Source: Colias croceus (taxonomy: Eukaryota; Arthropoda; Insecta; Lepidoptera; Pieridae). Taken from it: a DNA stretch of 64,000 nt. Both the position numbers and the translations under genes were made by a program. Under the pieces are notes generated by a model. That model searched no databases. It saw nothing but the letters and a program-made list of their open reading frames with translations, and was not told where the DNA came from. The DNA lies in NCBI RefSeq assembly GCF_905220415.1, contig NC_059553.1, positions 2,070,501-2,134,500 of the forward strand, read 5' to 3'. The number at the start of each line of letters is the position of its first letter. Within the stretch, counting starts at the first letter, position 1. Positions 23,501-34,329 of this stretch are shown here, in pieces.

Positions 23501-26500
23501 GGTGGGAATCGAACCCACGACCTCTGGCTTGGAAGGCAGGGCCACTACCAACCAAGCCAACCGGTCAGTCAAATAGATAGAAGAAACCAAGAAGACGACC
23601 ATATCAAAGAAGCTAAATTTAAAGAAAACGAAAACACCTCAAAAAGGAAACAAGGAAAAGAAACAAGAACAAGATGAAAATGACTATGCTATGTGCAGGA
23701 ACAACAAAAAACAAAATGTAAAACCATCCGCCGTATTAATAAGAATTAATCTAGGTACATTAAGATTAAGAAGAGGAGAAGATTATTAAAATTGTGATTT
23801 TTAAGACTGTAAACCAATGATAGGATCTCAAAGTACGATTTAAGAATATACTAGTACGATTTAAGATGAATGGTCTTAAATCGTACCTTTTTTAAGTTTT
23901 TGAAAATTGTTTATTTCTCAGAAGTTTATAAGATTTATGTTATTTTTTGTTGAAATACTAATAGAACCTTAGTGAAATTATAATTACTTAATATAAATAA
24001 CTGTGTATCATTGTTCATTTCCATAATTTTTGAGGTTCTCCTTAAGTGGTACGAATTAAGCAAGTTTACCCTAACTAATCTGTGGCATATTGTGAATACA
24101 AAATATGGGACGATTTTTGGCTATAATAAATTTTTAAATAATGCGTGTGAGTGAGATAATTAGACATTTTGATACTGTATAATGGCTTAAGATTTTACTT
24201 AAAGTTGCGTTTATATGTAGTACAAAAATAACCTTAAAATTAATATCATCTCTTTCGATTTTCACAAAAACTACGCATTTCCGTCGAAAAATAAAAGCAG
24301 TTTGATATGAAAATTCACTACCAGCTATCGATTAAACAGCACAAAATAATGAAATTCGGGGATCTCGATATAAAAACGCAGCCGCACGTTTTATTAAATT
24401 GTTTTTTAACGAGAGAAGTACGTTTTTTTTGTCTTTTCACTTCGTCAAAAGCCGCTGTTTTAATTGTTCGACACTAACCGGCTCACTTTTTTACACTTAA
24501 TTTCACTCCACAAAAAGAAGTCCAAGGGTGTGAGGTCAGGTGAGCGAGGAGGCCAAGCTATAGGCCCGCCTCGACCGATCCACTGACTTCCAAACTCTGT
24601 GCTGTGAGAAATTCACGACGAACCGTTATTCGTACTACGTTGTGGATCCTCTTCAAAATACGCTAGTACATCGTCGTAAACATTTTGTGATAACGCGCGC
24701 CGGTCTTCCTCGTTCTGTACTGTGGGACGGTGCGTGAAATGAACCGTAAATCAAGCAAACGCTGGTAAGCATCTACCACGGTTCGTAAATTTGGCGATCG
24801 AGCGTTCGGGTATTCTTATCTCTAAGTTCTTATCTGTACATACGTACTGCTGCACTCGCATTTTCCCCACTCAAAAAGTACGCACGAAGCATAAGTACAT
24901 AATCCCGTTATGTGAATTGATATGACATCGTACCGGGAAAAACGTAAACAAACGCGACCAAAAAAATCAAGTTTTCACTTCTGCTAACAATTTAGCACTG
25001 CTTGTCGCGTTGGTAGTTGGTACTTGGTTGGTTGGGGTGCAGCGCGGGCGCAGAGGGAAAGGGGGTGGCGGGATGAATGATGGCGGGCTTCGACGCGAGT
25101 TTGCCAGAATTTATCAATGGAGCTGTTTCACCTACCTATAACTGGAAATCGTACGCTAGAAAAGACAGTACCTAGTGTGGGTCATTGATTAAATTATACG
25201 GTTAACAATTTTTACATATTTATGTGGTCAATTTTGGGACATTTCTGTTTGTTAGTGTTTTTAATTATTACTTACACAAATATGATTGGTTAAAGATACT
25301 TAACGCACCGTTAATTTTTTTGCACTAATTTAAAAATAGTGGTGTTGATTCAATTTCTTAAAACTTTCAAACCTTTCTGGTTCAACTTTAATCTTCAAAA
25401 CTGTAATCTTGTAACCAAAATTTCGCGAATGTTTAAATGAATTACAAATCTTTTCTATACCTTAAAAGTTTCCGCTGGTTTTCCCGTGTTTTCTTTGTAC
25501 ACTCGAATTAAAACATCTCTCGCTTCATTGTATTTGCGCTGTGTTACATAAAACTTAGGGCTTTCAGGCAAATACATGTATAGGATGCTCGCACAGAGGG
25601 ACCAGACTGACATTATGAGGAGATAGTAGTTCCATGTATTGAGGACTGAAAACATAGCAATACATTTTGGTAACAATACAATTTTCGTGCAAGGGTGCTT
25701 TTCCACCAATAACGTAGGAGGATGTGTAGCGAGGAATGTGTTTGTAAAAACCAATCATATCGCTTATTTAGTTCGAATTTTGGAGCGTTTAGCGTTTGAA
25801 GCGATACTATTAGTTATTTACAAACACATCCTCGCACCTCGCACGTTATGAAGTGATTTAATTAAATAGATAGATGCTAAAACTAAATAAATTGAATGTT
25901 TTACCGGACTAATATTGTATTAGTTTTTTGTAAGACTGCTTCTTATTATTGTTCAACTAGAACTATTAAGAATATCATCACCTCATTTATAAACTATGCG
26001 ATACCGCATAATTGACAAAAGTTTGCGATATTAAATTACACCTTTAAAAAGTTACTTTAGAACATCGCAACAAAAGTTTAAAAATGAACGTGAATATTAA
26101 AGACTGTTTGCTAAAAGTGTGTTATTTATTTTCTCTTATATTAAAACTATACGCATAACTTTTTGTTTTAACCAAATCAATAAATCGAAATTACATCCAT
26201 ATTAATTTCATTAAAAGAAACAAGAGCCCAATACTACATCCTTTAGAAATTAAACAGCAAAATTTCACTAAATTTATTTTAGTCCTTATTTCCACAGAAA
26301 CGAAACATCAAAATGTCCACTACATTTCAACACAGTCCAGAATCAAACGGTCCACTTACCTATATACCCATTGAACAACACATCCCTCCAATCGCACCTG
26401 AGAATTGCCCAGGAAATTAAAGCGACAGAAATCTGTCCAATAACCAAAAAGGACATTTGGACCAGCATCACTTGATCCCTGATGCCGCTGTGGCATAGCT

Positions 26501-29500
26501 CAGAGGTTAGCGCCAAGAATGGACTGAATGAAATCGCAAATCTGTTTGGATAACATGTTTATGAGTTGGGATAGTGTTAAGGGATATTTTCTTGTATTTG
26601 ACTTTACACGAGTAATATAAATTTAGAAATTAAAGATAAATAATATATAAATATTGATATTATTATCCCAACGTTTCGCACACTTTGCAGTGAGCGTGGT
26701 TAAACGTCGGGATAATAATCTAATGAATAACTCGCGTTTGAAATCCGATAAAGTCTTTAATTTCTGAATATTAACAGATGCTAGTATAAATATGAATCGA
26801 GAATTAAAATATATTATGTCAATTTTTAAAAGTAAGATTAAAATAGCAAATGATTTAAACAATTTGTAAAAGTCAGTTTAAATAACAAAATATATAAAAA
26901 AACTCTACAATACTACTCACAACAATCCCTCGAAGAACTTCGACGTCACTAATATTGAATATTTTTGGCTCAAACCAGAAATGACGGTAAAGAAGAATAT
27001 ACCTAGAAAGCCACAAACAATAAACCGCTTTCTGCCGAATGAATCTGTTAAAAACCCTGCTAATGATGATGATACTATCGTTCCTGAAACAAATATAAAT
27101 TCATATAAATAAAAATGCAGAGGTAGAGCAGTGGTGGCTCAGTGGTGAGACCTCGGACTTCGAATCGATAAGTCCGTGGTTCGAGACCAGGCGAGCGCGC
27201 AGGAAATAAATTGATTTTTCAATTTATCTGCGCATGTTGTAACATCACCACTGCTCGAACGGTGAAGGAAAACATCGTGAGGAAACCGACATGTCGAAGA
27301 ATTAAAAAGTTCGACGACATGTGTCATCCGCCAACCCGCACTTGGCCAGCGTGGTGGATTATGGCCTGTACCCTCATAGGAGGCCCGTGTCCCAGCAGTG
27401 GGAACGTATATGGGCTGATGATGATGATGATGATGATGATAAATAAAAATGACAAAGAGACAGAATTTACACATAGACTAGTATCTTCTCATGATTCAAA
27501 TGTTGTTTTTTCCAATTAAAAATTTTTAATGATAATTTTAACTTCATTTTTCTAAATAACTCTGTAACCTGTAATTGATTTAAAAAATAGACAAATAAAT
27601 AGTATGCAAAGAAGGTAGAGTAATCTAGTGTTTTATTAATAACTGTTGTATCAACAATTCACAAAAAATAAATACGGTTAAATTTAATCGTTAACAGATT
27701 TATATCCAACAAACATAGGTACTACATAAATGAATTTCAATAGAAAACGTTTAAAACTGGACAGAGAAGAGTGAATAAAATTTATTTTAGAACTTTGAGT
27801 TAGATTTTTTTTACTGTATCAATTTGTCTCCAATTTGCCTGCAGGAAACAATTTTATTGACACGAAGTGAACGTTACGTGTTATTTTTTAATCTGTGATA
27901 TATCTAAAAAAGATCTGCAATATTTTTTTTAACAAAAAAACCGCCTTTTCAACTGATACAGATTTAAAATTGTCAGAATTTAGATAGGACCACAGGGCAG
28001 AAACAACTTTAAAAAAAAAACAATGAACTATAATCGCTTCACCCAGTCAATAGATCTGAGGTATCAAATTAAAAACAAAATACAATCGATTTGATAAGCA
28101 CAACCTCTTTTTTTTTAATTCAAAAATGTGATTGCAGAAGTTACTTAAGGAAAAAATGTTTTGTATAAAAGTTGTTCCTCGAAAAACAATCTACAAAAAT
28201 GGTCTGATATTATTTCATCGTAAATTTATAAAAAAAAGTTTTATTGAAAAATATAAATATGCCTAATTTCTGAACATTTTCGCTTATAACTTTTTTGCTT
28301 ATAGGTTACGATAAAAAGTGACTGGAACAAAGTTGTAGAGAATTTAATTTGCAACAAAAAATGTTATCAATCATCATATAAAGCATTCCAGTAAGACCTT
28401 TATGTATAAAGGGGATTACAGAATATCGGCGGAGCACAGGCAATGTCTTGTCATGGAGAAAATGTATTAAGATATTGCTAATATTATTAACTCAGCCCCA
28501 GGAATCACAGACACAATAGAAAATCTATTGTGTCGTGACCCGATTGGGCCGCTTGGGGCTCAATGGCTTAGTGCTCTAAGCCCGAAGGCCTCCTTGTTTA
28601 ACGCTTGAGCGTAGTCGAGTCCTGAGTTCCATTCCCGGTAGACAAAAAATTCTCGGTCTAGCAGGATACAGAAGGCTGATCACCTTTTTGTCCGTTGAGA
28701 TAATCGATCAGTGAAACAGATGTTTAATGTCCAATACCGCACAAGGGGTCACGGAACTACACAGTACACTTATACATTAGTACATCTTAACGTAGTATTC
28801 GATGTTAACCAGAACGGCTTCTGCATCTTAACGCGGGACGCGTGGGTGAACTGAAAGTTCAACCTGGTAGCGACATGCGCAAGGGCGTCCCCCTTTACGG
28901 GGATTTATACATTTTGTAAATTTAATTTTCTTAACTATAGGTTGACCGCAGCTGTAGCCTGTAGGGCTGCGTGGCGAGGGGGGCGAGAGTATCGACTGTT
29001 CCGATTCTTTGGTCTATCTAACTTCTAACTCTCTTTCTTACCCGGTCCGGGTCACCGCACTTACCTAGGGCGCGGTACAGCCACTGCGGTCAAGCTGTAG
29101 AGCGATTACTAAACAGACTTAATAATTAGTCTGTCCTTAGTGAGTATGGAAAATAAATTGTACGATAAATTGAGGCTTGAGTACATATTTAGTTTCTGAG
29201 ATAAGTAGATGTTTTCATAGGACTCAAATTTAGACTTATAAAAATATTATCTTTTGCGTTTGTTTTGTCTACCATCTGCAACAAATATGCAAAAGTCGCA
29301 CTATCTAGGACTTATACTTACAGTTTTTCCTTATTTAACGTTTCTTATCTCGATAAAATTTATTGTGATGATGACGGAAACTAATGTGAGTAATTAATCT
29401 ATACTAATATTATAAATCTGAAGAGTTTGTTTGTTTTTTTTTGAACGCGCCAATCTCAGGAACTACTGGTCCGATTTGAAAAATACTTTCGGTGTTAGAT

Positions 29501-31347
29501 AGCCCATATAACGAGGAATTCTATTGGCTATAGATATTATAATATCATTACGCTAAGACCAACGGGAGCGAAGTCACGCGGATGAATCTACGAAGCGCAG
29601 ATAAGGAAATATAGATCAAAATCTTTATTGATATATAATATATAAGTCTATAATATTTTTATATTTTGTTCTGAAAACTCAATCGAATGAATCGCCCCGT
29701 TTATATAATCGGTTCATAGTGTTATTGTTTATTTTTTTTTTTCGTTTCAGCATTCAATAATATGAATTATGCGTTAGAAACTACAATTTACATATCATAT
29801 TAAAATAGTGCACTCATAGTTTTAGTCTCTCCTAAGAGCCAGCGCGCACGAGCATCTTTGTCTCCGCAACTATTTTGTCTCTCCCATTAATTGTATGGGG
29901 AGTTGCCTCGCTACGTGCGCGCACTTTCATACTAGCCCATGGGTGGAGAGACAAAATAGTTGCGGAGACAAAGTTGCTCGTACGCGCTGGCTCTAACAAA
30001 GCAAAATATTCTTTCTTACTTATCTATTAGACTTTAAATTGTTTTGGCAAAGTATACTTACCGACATACGGTATTGCGTTTAGCACCCCTTTTTGCAACA
30101 AGCTCATATTCAAGTCACATTCAGCTATGGGCAGTATATAAGGCGTGGTGATTGACACAATTAGACCACAAGTACATCCTACATACGCAGATAGTAGTAG
30201 CTTTATGTGAAACCGACCGAAACCACATTCTTTTAATGCTAGGTCGACTTCTTGCATCGCTGTGGGGATAGTGTGTTCGGGCTCATCTTGGGCTGAAAGT
30301 AATTATTAACACAAATATGATAAACATAGCGCTCAGTTGCTTCTAAAACGTGACAAAGTCAAAATCTCAATAGATGGGAAAACGCATTTGAAAGAAATTA
30401 GAAATTAACCATTCCTTATCCTAAAAAGAAAATGACAAAAAGATGTAAATTTGGGATATATCCATAAGATATAGTCATATACCATTGATTTTTCTGAAGA
30501 CGTCAAATATAACAGAATTTCTTCAATATTTTATGGATGCTATTATATCTGTGGTGTTTGGTATACTTATAATACCTCGTAAGTGCAAAAATGGTCATTT
30601 TTTTGTTTTCTGGCCAACTATACTAATAAAAACTTCCTCTTTCGTTTCGTTCACACAAGCCTACTGAGTAGAAATACCTTAAATAGGTTGTATCAAAACA
30701 ACGTAAGTACAAAAAAAAAATGTATTTTTATTTGATACAAATCTTATATATAAAAATGAATCGCAAAATGTGTTGGTAAGCGCATAACTCGAGAACGGCT
30801 GAACCAATTTCGATAATTCTTTTTTTATTATATTCCTTGAAGTACGAGGATGGTTCTTATGTAGAGAAAACGTAAACATGTACCACGGGCGAAGCCGGGG
30901 CGGACTGCTAGTATATTAATATAACTTAACATAGACTTGTAAAACGAATACTCAATCAACGCACGGCCATTTACAACGTAAGTGCACTTAACATAATTAG
31001 ACCAAACTTGGATAATTAATATCATCACTTAACTTATTTGTACCAAATCAAATAATATTATTTATGAACTTAACAGGTTTATCAGGTTTATTAAGCTATT
31101 GCATAGCTTCTATCGCGGGCCTTGAGCGCAGGGACTGAATCGAGAAATTCCGTAACGAAAAAACCTCACGCTCCCCACTCCGACGGGCTCGGAGGTGTGG
31201 CTTGAAGGCATGCTATGCAATAGCTTTGCCGCGGCATTTATTATTTAATAAAATCTTAAATTAATTTAAAATTATTAATAAAAGTAGGTATAAATAAAAA
31301 TAATACATACAACTACGTCCCAGAACTTGTAAGTCTACTTTACTCAT
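17523..31347 (-). CDS. SV2-like MFS transporter, gene 3 (complete, 10 exons)
   Basis: Exons: 31317-31347, 30062-30292, 26921-27083, 26360-26541, 25461-25645, 21409-21578, 20508-20664, 19079-19353, 18537-18664, 17523-17566. All exon lengths equal those of gene 1 and join in frame to 521 aa. The start is MSKVDLQVLG; motif A reads GFLTDSFGRKR; the tail is LFLPTKMT. Exon 4 is fully open when translated from the splice acceptor. The TM7-TM8 loop has NGT and a second sequon NMT absent from gene 1. The sequence looks functional, with no stop or frameshift. As for gene 1, it should be a 12-helix membrane transporter of unknown substrate. Introns 2 and 5 hold large copy-specific insertions. Confidence 0.88.
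17599..17867 (+). mobile_element. Same AACCGACTTC family, copy 2
   Basis: Lies in intron 9 of gene 3, with the same ends as the copy at 16356. Gene 1 has the empty site near 680-690 (AGAATGTAAAAACTAC). The two copies are separate insertions only 1 kb apart. Confidence 0.65.
19779..19844. repeat. Perfect hairpin, 31-bp arms
   Basis: Arms 19779-19809 and 19814-19844 are exact inverse complements with a 4-base spacer AAAG. Gene 1 holds only one arm (near 2580-2608), so the second arm arose as a local inverted duplication in gene 3 or was lost in gene 1. Confidence 0.8.
19951..20128. mobile_element. Foldback MITE, GACAAGTGGCTTTC termini
   Basis: Long inverted arms (about 75 bp each) from TAGACAAGTGGCTTTC to its complement, with a short central loop. 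It sits between CAG-type outer ends in intron 7 of gene 3. Gene 1 has the uninterrupted site (GAGGCTACAGATCGG). Confidence 0.7.
20775..21151. mobile_element. TIR MITE, ~376 bp, TGGGTTGGCTAGGAAAATCC ends
   Basis: Left AATGGGTTGGCTAGGAAAAT and right terminus TTTTCCCAGTCAACCCATTT form a roughly 40-bp inverted repeat. Lies in intron 6 of gene 3 and is absent from gene 1. No ORF. Confidence 0.65.
21152..21340. other. Unclassified repeat-like block
   Basis: A GC-richer stretch (for example GCATCGCCCCAGATGGAGAT) just after the MITE, absent from gene 1. It resembles a retroelement tail, but no family is assigned. Confidence 0.3.
22716..23170. repeat. Inverted repeat, ~120-bp arms, within the 3.1-kb element
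   Basis: The arm at about 22716-22842 and its inverse complement at about 23053-23170 are nearly identical (for example CTGTAAGCTACCACAATCGA). The spacer is about 210 bp. Probably a foldback MITE or an inverted duplication. Confidence 0.65.
23296..23570 (-). mobile_element. tRNA-Gly-like SINE
   Basis: The minus strand starts GACTGACCGGTTGGCTTGG and has a B-box GGGTTCGATTCCC; the head resembles tRNA-Gly with anticodon TCC. The tail is (TTTA)n. This is a common lepidopteran SINE type. It is not a functional tRNA. Confidence 0.75.
24470..24640 (-). pseudogene. DDE transposase remnant (Tc1/mariner-like)
   Basis: The minus strand translates to WIGRGGPIAWPPRSPDLTPL followed by DFFLW. This matches the conserved block before the last acidic residue of insect Tc1/mariner-type (DDE_3) transposases. 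Upstream coding is interrupted by stops and frame changes. It probably belongs to the surrounding TIR element. Confidence 0.65.
25710..25850. repeat. Small foldback insertion in gene 3 intron 4
   Basis: GAGGAATGTGTTTGTAAA near 25728 is inverted as TTTACAAACACATCCTCG near 25817-25835. The block is absent from gene 1. Probably a short MITE; bounds approximate. Confidence 0.4.
27118..27438 (+). mobile_element. SINE with (GAT)n tail and 13-bp target duplication
   Basis: tRNA-like head (GTGGCTCAGTGGTGAGACCT, GTGGTTCGAGACC), then a body with CGTGAGGAAACCGACATG and a (GAT)n tail. ATAAATAAAAATG is exact on both sides (27105-27117 and 27439-27451). Gene 1 has the empty site with one copy of this motif near 6384. 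Inserted after the duplication. Confidence 0.85.
28588..28760 (+). mobile_element. SINE matching the one at 10776
   Basis: Same family and same intron position as the gene 1 copy, hence older than the duplication. Confidence 0.55.
28790..29097. mobile_element. Retroelement-like insertion (GGTAGCGACATGCGCAAGGG family)
   Basis: Shares CTGGTAGCGACATG and CAAGGGCGTCCCCC with the insertion at 51371-51981. It interrupts the sequence that in gene 1 directly follows the SINE. Class not assigned; no ORF. Confidence 0.5.
29398..29600 (+). mobile_element. Helitron-like element (AAGCTGAAGAG family), decayed 3' end
   Basis: Starts TCTATACTAATATTATAAA. The body shares CAGGAACTACTGGTCCGATT with 41077-41263. 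Absent from gene 1. Confidence 0.55.
29836..29993. mobile_element. MITE with TAA target duplication, copy 1 (PIF/Harbinger type)
   Basis: Termini GAGCCAGCGCGCACGAGCA and inverse, with long inverted arms (about 45 bp). Direct TAA on each side. A 3-bp TWA target is typical of PIF/Harbinger. Confidence 0.75.
30742..30911 (+). mobile_element. Helitron-like element, 170 bp
   Basis: TCTTATATATAAAAATG to GGCGGACTGCTAG. Nearly the same as 7655-7823. Lies in intron 1 of gene 3. Confidence 0.65.
31093..31226. mobile_element. Short MITE, AAGCTATTGCATAGC termini
   Basis: AAGCTATTGCATAGC at the left is inverted as GCTATGCAATAGCTT at the right. Interior GC-rich (CTCGGAGGTGTGGC). Intron 1 of gene 3. No ORF. 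Confidence 0.6.
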
Positions 31348-31440
31348 TTTCACTTGTATTTATTAAAATAATGCACAAAAATAACACTAAGACATTGTAG
31401 CTGACAAAGGTAGAATGCTACTGTACCAAATGTTTCAAAT

Positions 31441-31448
31441 TATTTATA
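31441..31448 (-). promoter_or_regulatory. Candidate TATA box of gene 3
   Basis: TATAAATA on the minus strand, about 100 bp before the start codon, as in gene 1. Confidence 0.35.
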
Positions 31449-33381
31449 TATCTTCCCAACCTTTGCGTAAGAAAACAATTTTATTTTGAGCTATTAAATT
31501 CTATAACAAACCTCCTTTCACATGTATTAGCCTGATACAGGAAGTTCCAATTAAATTGGTTAATAAATGTTTCACTAAGATAATTTCATATAACCTGTGT
31601 AAATTATTGTGGTGTAATACATTGAAATGTCTTACGACACTAAGTACCTATTAATCGAAATTGATTTATATGGAAAATTCAAGGAAAATAATATTAATTA
31701 GACACATCCAATATCATTTATTTAGAAAGCTACGTACCGTAAATAATTTGTAATGAATATTAATAATAACGAAGGTAACGAGAATAATATTTATTAATTA
31801 ATGAATGATAATATTTACGTATTTATTGAAGGTTCAAGATCACAAAATGGAGTAGTCCCTCTAAACATTAACTTTACGTAGAGTAACCATGGTTACACAT
31901 TGGTCGTAATTTTCCTATAAAAAAATTTTGCATCAGATAATTTTATAGGTTGGGAATTTTACAATTACATAACCTTATGCATTTTCATGCATACGAATAG
32001 TATGTCATAGTAGAGTTTTTTGTGGCAAAATAAAATATTTGTAAAAACATGGACCAAGCTAAAAGACAAATTTATAATATTGTAGTGACTAAGATTTAAC
32101 AATAATACTAAGGATACCTGGCAAAAATATTCAATAATATTATCAAATCCTACTCTTACATCTAAAACAATTATAAAAAAACAACTATGGAGTTTCGCGT
32201 CAAATCTTATGAGTTGAAGCGAAAACATTAAAAAAAAGTTAAAATGAATAAATGACTTTGTAGTTCAAGTCTGTAGAAAATATTGTTATAACAAACCGAA
32301 TTTGATGAATAAAACGTTTGACTATGTTTCAATCCTCTTCTAGAACTAAAAATAAGAACCGACCGTAACAACATAAAACACAGAGCTATCAAAGAACAAA
32401 ATATACATTAATGTCGGCCGCCCGTTGAAAATTGTTTCTACGTGAGCCGAGGGATGTGTAAGGCTTGATTAAGTTCTTAATTACTGTTATGAGACTGTTA
32501 GTTGTTATCGATTTCATTAAACTCTCGATTTGCGCGCAGTTTTATGGGACTGCGTTTAAACCATTTACTTTTATCGCTTCGTGTTTAAATTTTTTACAAA
32601 TATGTTCGTAATTATGTTGGGGTTAAAATTTTTGTCTTTAAGTTAAACATTTTTATTTTGCTGTAGATGTTCATGATGTGATTCAGTTCTTGTAAGAAAA
32701 TTATTTCACACTGATTTATACACAGGTTAAAAGAAAGATACGTACCTATGCATTCATAACTAGCCCAGTAATTATATTATACCTAATTATATTATTCAAA
32801 TACAAATCGTGTTAGCTCAAAAAATGACAATTTACAGATACCTATAAACTTTACACGAATAATTATTAGTTTCGAGGATCAGTTTGATCATTGAATTACT
32901 ATGTACTACGTACTAGAGAGGACATCGCTACTACACTATTTGAAACACGAGTTAAAGTCAATCGTCTCAAACCAATTTTTTTTGTAAGGTAAATTGATTG
33001 GTTTGAATGTATAAGTTAATAGGAGGCAGAATATCTACAAAGTGTACTACTCACTAGCCGCCACGCGCCGCCCTGCTTGTCACACAAATTTTGTTCGTGG
33101 TGTCCTCTCTACATGTAATAATAATACCTCAATGAGTTTGAGGAAGTTATAATTTGATCAGTGGCTGCTTACATAAGCTCAAGGGCTCTAGATAGGCCAA
33201 AGTTCGTCAGAATTCTGCCACTACAGACCATAGTTTAAACTATTATTGGCATAAGCATAGTTTTAACTTTATAACTCAACTCAACTAAAGAAACGTAAAT
33301 GACAAAAATATAAATTTCCTACATTCGAGACAGTACTTTATTCTTGTAGCTTAATTTAGCTTATTAATTAAATTTAGCTTA
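31449..33381. other. Spacer upstream of gene 3: no gene seen
   Basis: The first ~200 bp align with the gene 1 upstream region. The rest is AT-rich with partial similarity to 15300-15560 and unassigned insertions, with no coding signal. Confidence 0.4.
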
Positions 33382-34018
33382 GGGTCATACTATACGAGCG
33401 GTTTTCCCGCCGCGGGAATCCGCTTCTGAACCGCACTAGTCACAATTTAATATGAAAGTTGTATGCTGCATACTACTGCGTGATTTCCCGCTACGTTACG
33501 TCATTCGGCGCGGGTCCTTGACGCATTTTTTAGTTAGAGAGGAACTTATGAGGGTTATCGCGGTGTGCACTAAACATTGAATAAAATATTCCCGAAGTTA
33601 AACGTTTACTTTACACTGGTTCCACCCACACATTGCTCTTTACTTTATTTTTGACGTGACAACATCTTATAATTCGATAGAGCCGGCTGCACGCACGAAA
33701 AAACATAACTCATGCGGCGTTACCTCGCTCTGAGGCGTTCCATGTAAGGCTTGAAGTGCAAGCGAGAGCTCGAAACGAGCGACAAAGAAGCACAATCGTT
33801 GTCACGTTCAACTATCGTCAGTAAACCGACTTTACAGACAACCAATTTTTTTTAAATAATTATATTAATGTAAGAGCTGCAAGCGCAGTTATCATTGGCG
33901 GGTCCATGTTCAAATGAATAGAAGACAGCGATAAACCGCGTCCCGTGTAGTTTGAGGTCTGCGGCAGCTTTGGCGAGCGGATTCCCGCGGCGGGAAATCC
34001 GCTCCTATAGTATGACCC
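33382..34018. mobile_element. TIR element with ~8-bp target duplication (hAT-like?)
   Basis: Ends GGGTCATACTATACGAGCGG and, inverted, CTATAGTATGACCC; the inverted part reaches through CCCGCCGCGGGAATCCGC. Flanks TTAGCTTA (33374-33381) and TTAGCTTT (34019-34026) suggest an 8-bp target duplication with one mismatch. About 637 bp with no ORF. The hAT assignment rests only on target length. Confidence 0.6.
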
Positions 34019-34037
34019 TTAGCTTTGGAAATACTAA

Positions 34038-34197
34038 GAGCCAGCGCGCACGAGCAACTTTGTCTCCGCAACTATTTTGTCTCTCCCATCAATTTGTATG
34101 GGGAGTTGCGTGGCTACGTGCGCGCACTTTCATACTAGCCCATGGGTGGGAGAGACAAAAAAGTTGCGGAGACAAAGTTGCTCGTGCGCGCTGGCTC
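34038..34197. mobile_element. MITE with TAA target duplication, copy 2
   Basis: Same family as 29836-29993: inverted GAGCCAGCGCGCACGAGCA ends and TAA at 34035-34037 and 34198-34200. It landed 16 bp from the end of the preceding TIR element. Confidence 0.75.
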
Positions 34198-34296
34198 TAA
34201 AACATAAATAAAAACATGATCTGTCAATGTTGTATTGGTGATTTTGCAATGTTATTAAGGTGAAAAATAAAAAACTAAATATGATGAAAAAAATAC

Positions 34297-34302
34297 TTTA
34301 TT
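34297..34302 (-). promoter_or_regulatory. Poly(A) signal of gene 4
   Basis: AATAAA on the minus strand, 28 nt past the stop codon. Confidence 0.5.
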
Positions 34303-34329
34303 ATATAATAATTTTAATTATTATCGTCT

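Larger units (their letters stand above)
22248..25344. mobile_element. 3.1-kb TIR DNA transposon in gene 3 intron 5
   Basis: Left end CACCACTGTTTTTAATTAGT and right end TAATTTAAAAATAGTGGTG are inverted. Left flank TA; right flank TT (probably a mutated TA). Gene 1 carries the empty site in its intron 5 (about 4531-4535). The interior holds a transposase remnant, an inverted repeat and a SINE, so it is a composite of nested insertions. Confidence 0.7.

Noticed and set aside
23500..23570. Possible tRNA-Gly gene
   Set aside because: It continues into a SINE body with a (TTTA)n tail; it is a SINE head, not an isolated tRNA gene.
23288..23677. 104-codon minus and 67-codon plus frames
   Set aside because: Mostly the tRNA-Gly-like SINE; LVVALPSKPEVVGSIPTRG is the translated pseudo-tRNA head often seen in lepidopteran predictions.
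27139..27519. Overlapping open frames of 102 and 111 codons on both strands
   Set aside because: They lie within a SINE with a tRNA-like head, GAT tail and target duplications; poly-Met and poly-His come from the GAT repeat.
33952..34200. 82-codon GC-rich open frame
   Set aside because: Spans the end of one TIR element and a whole MITE; no protein resemblance.
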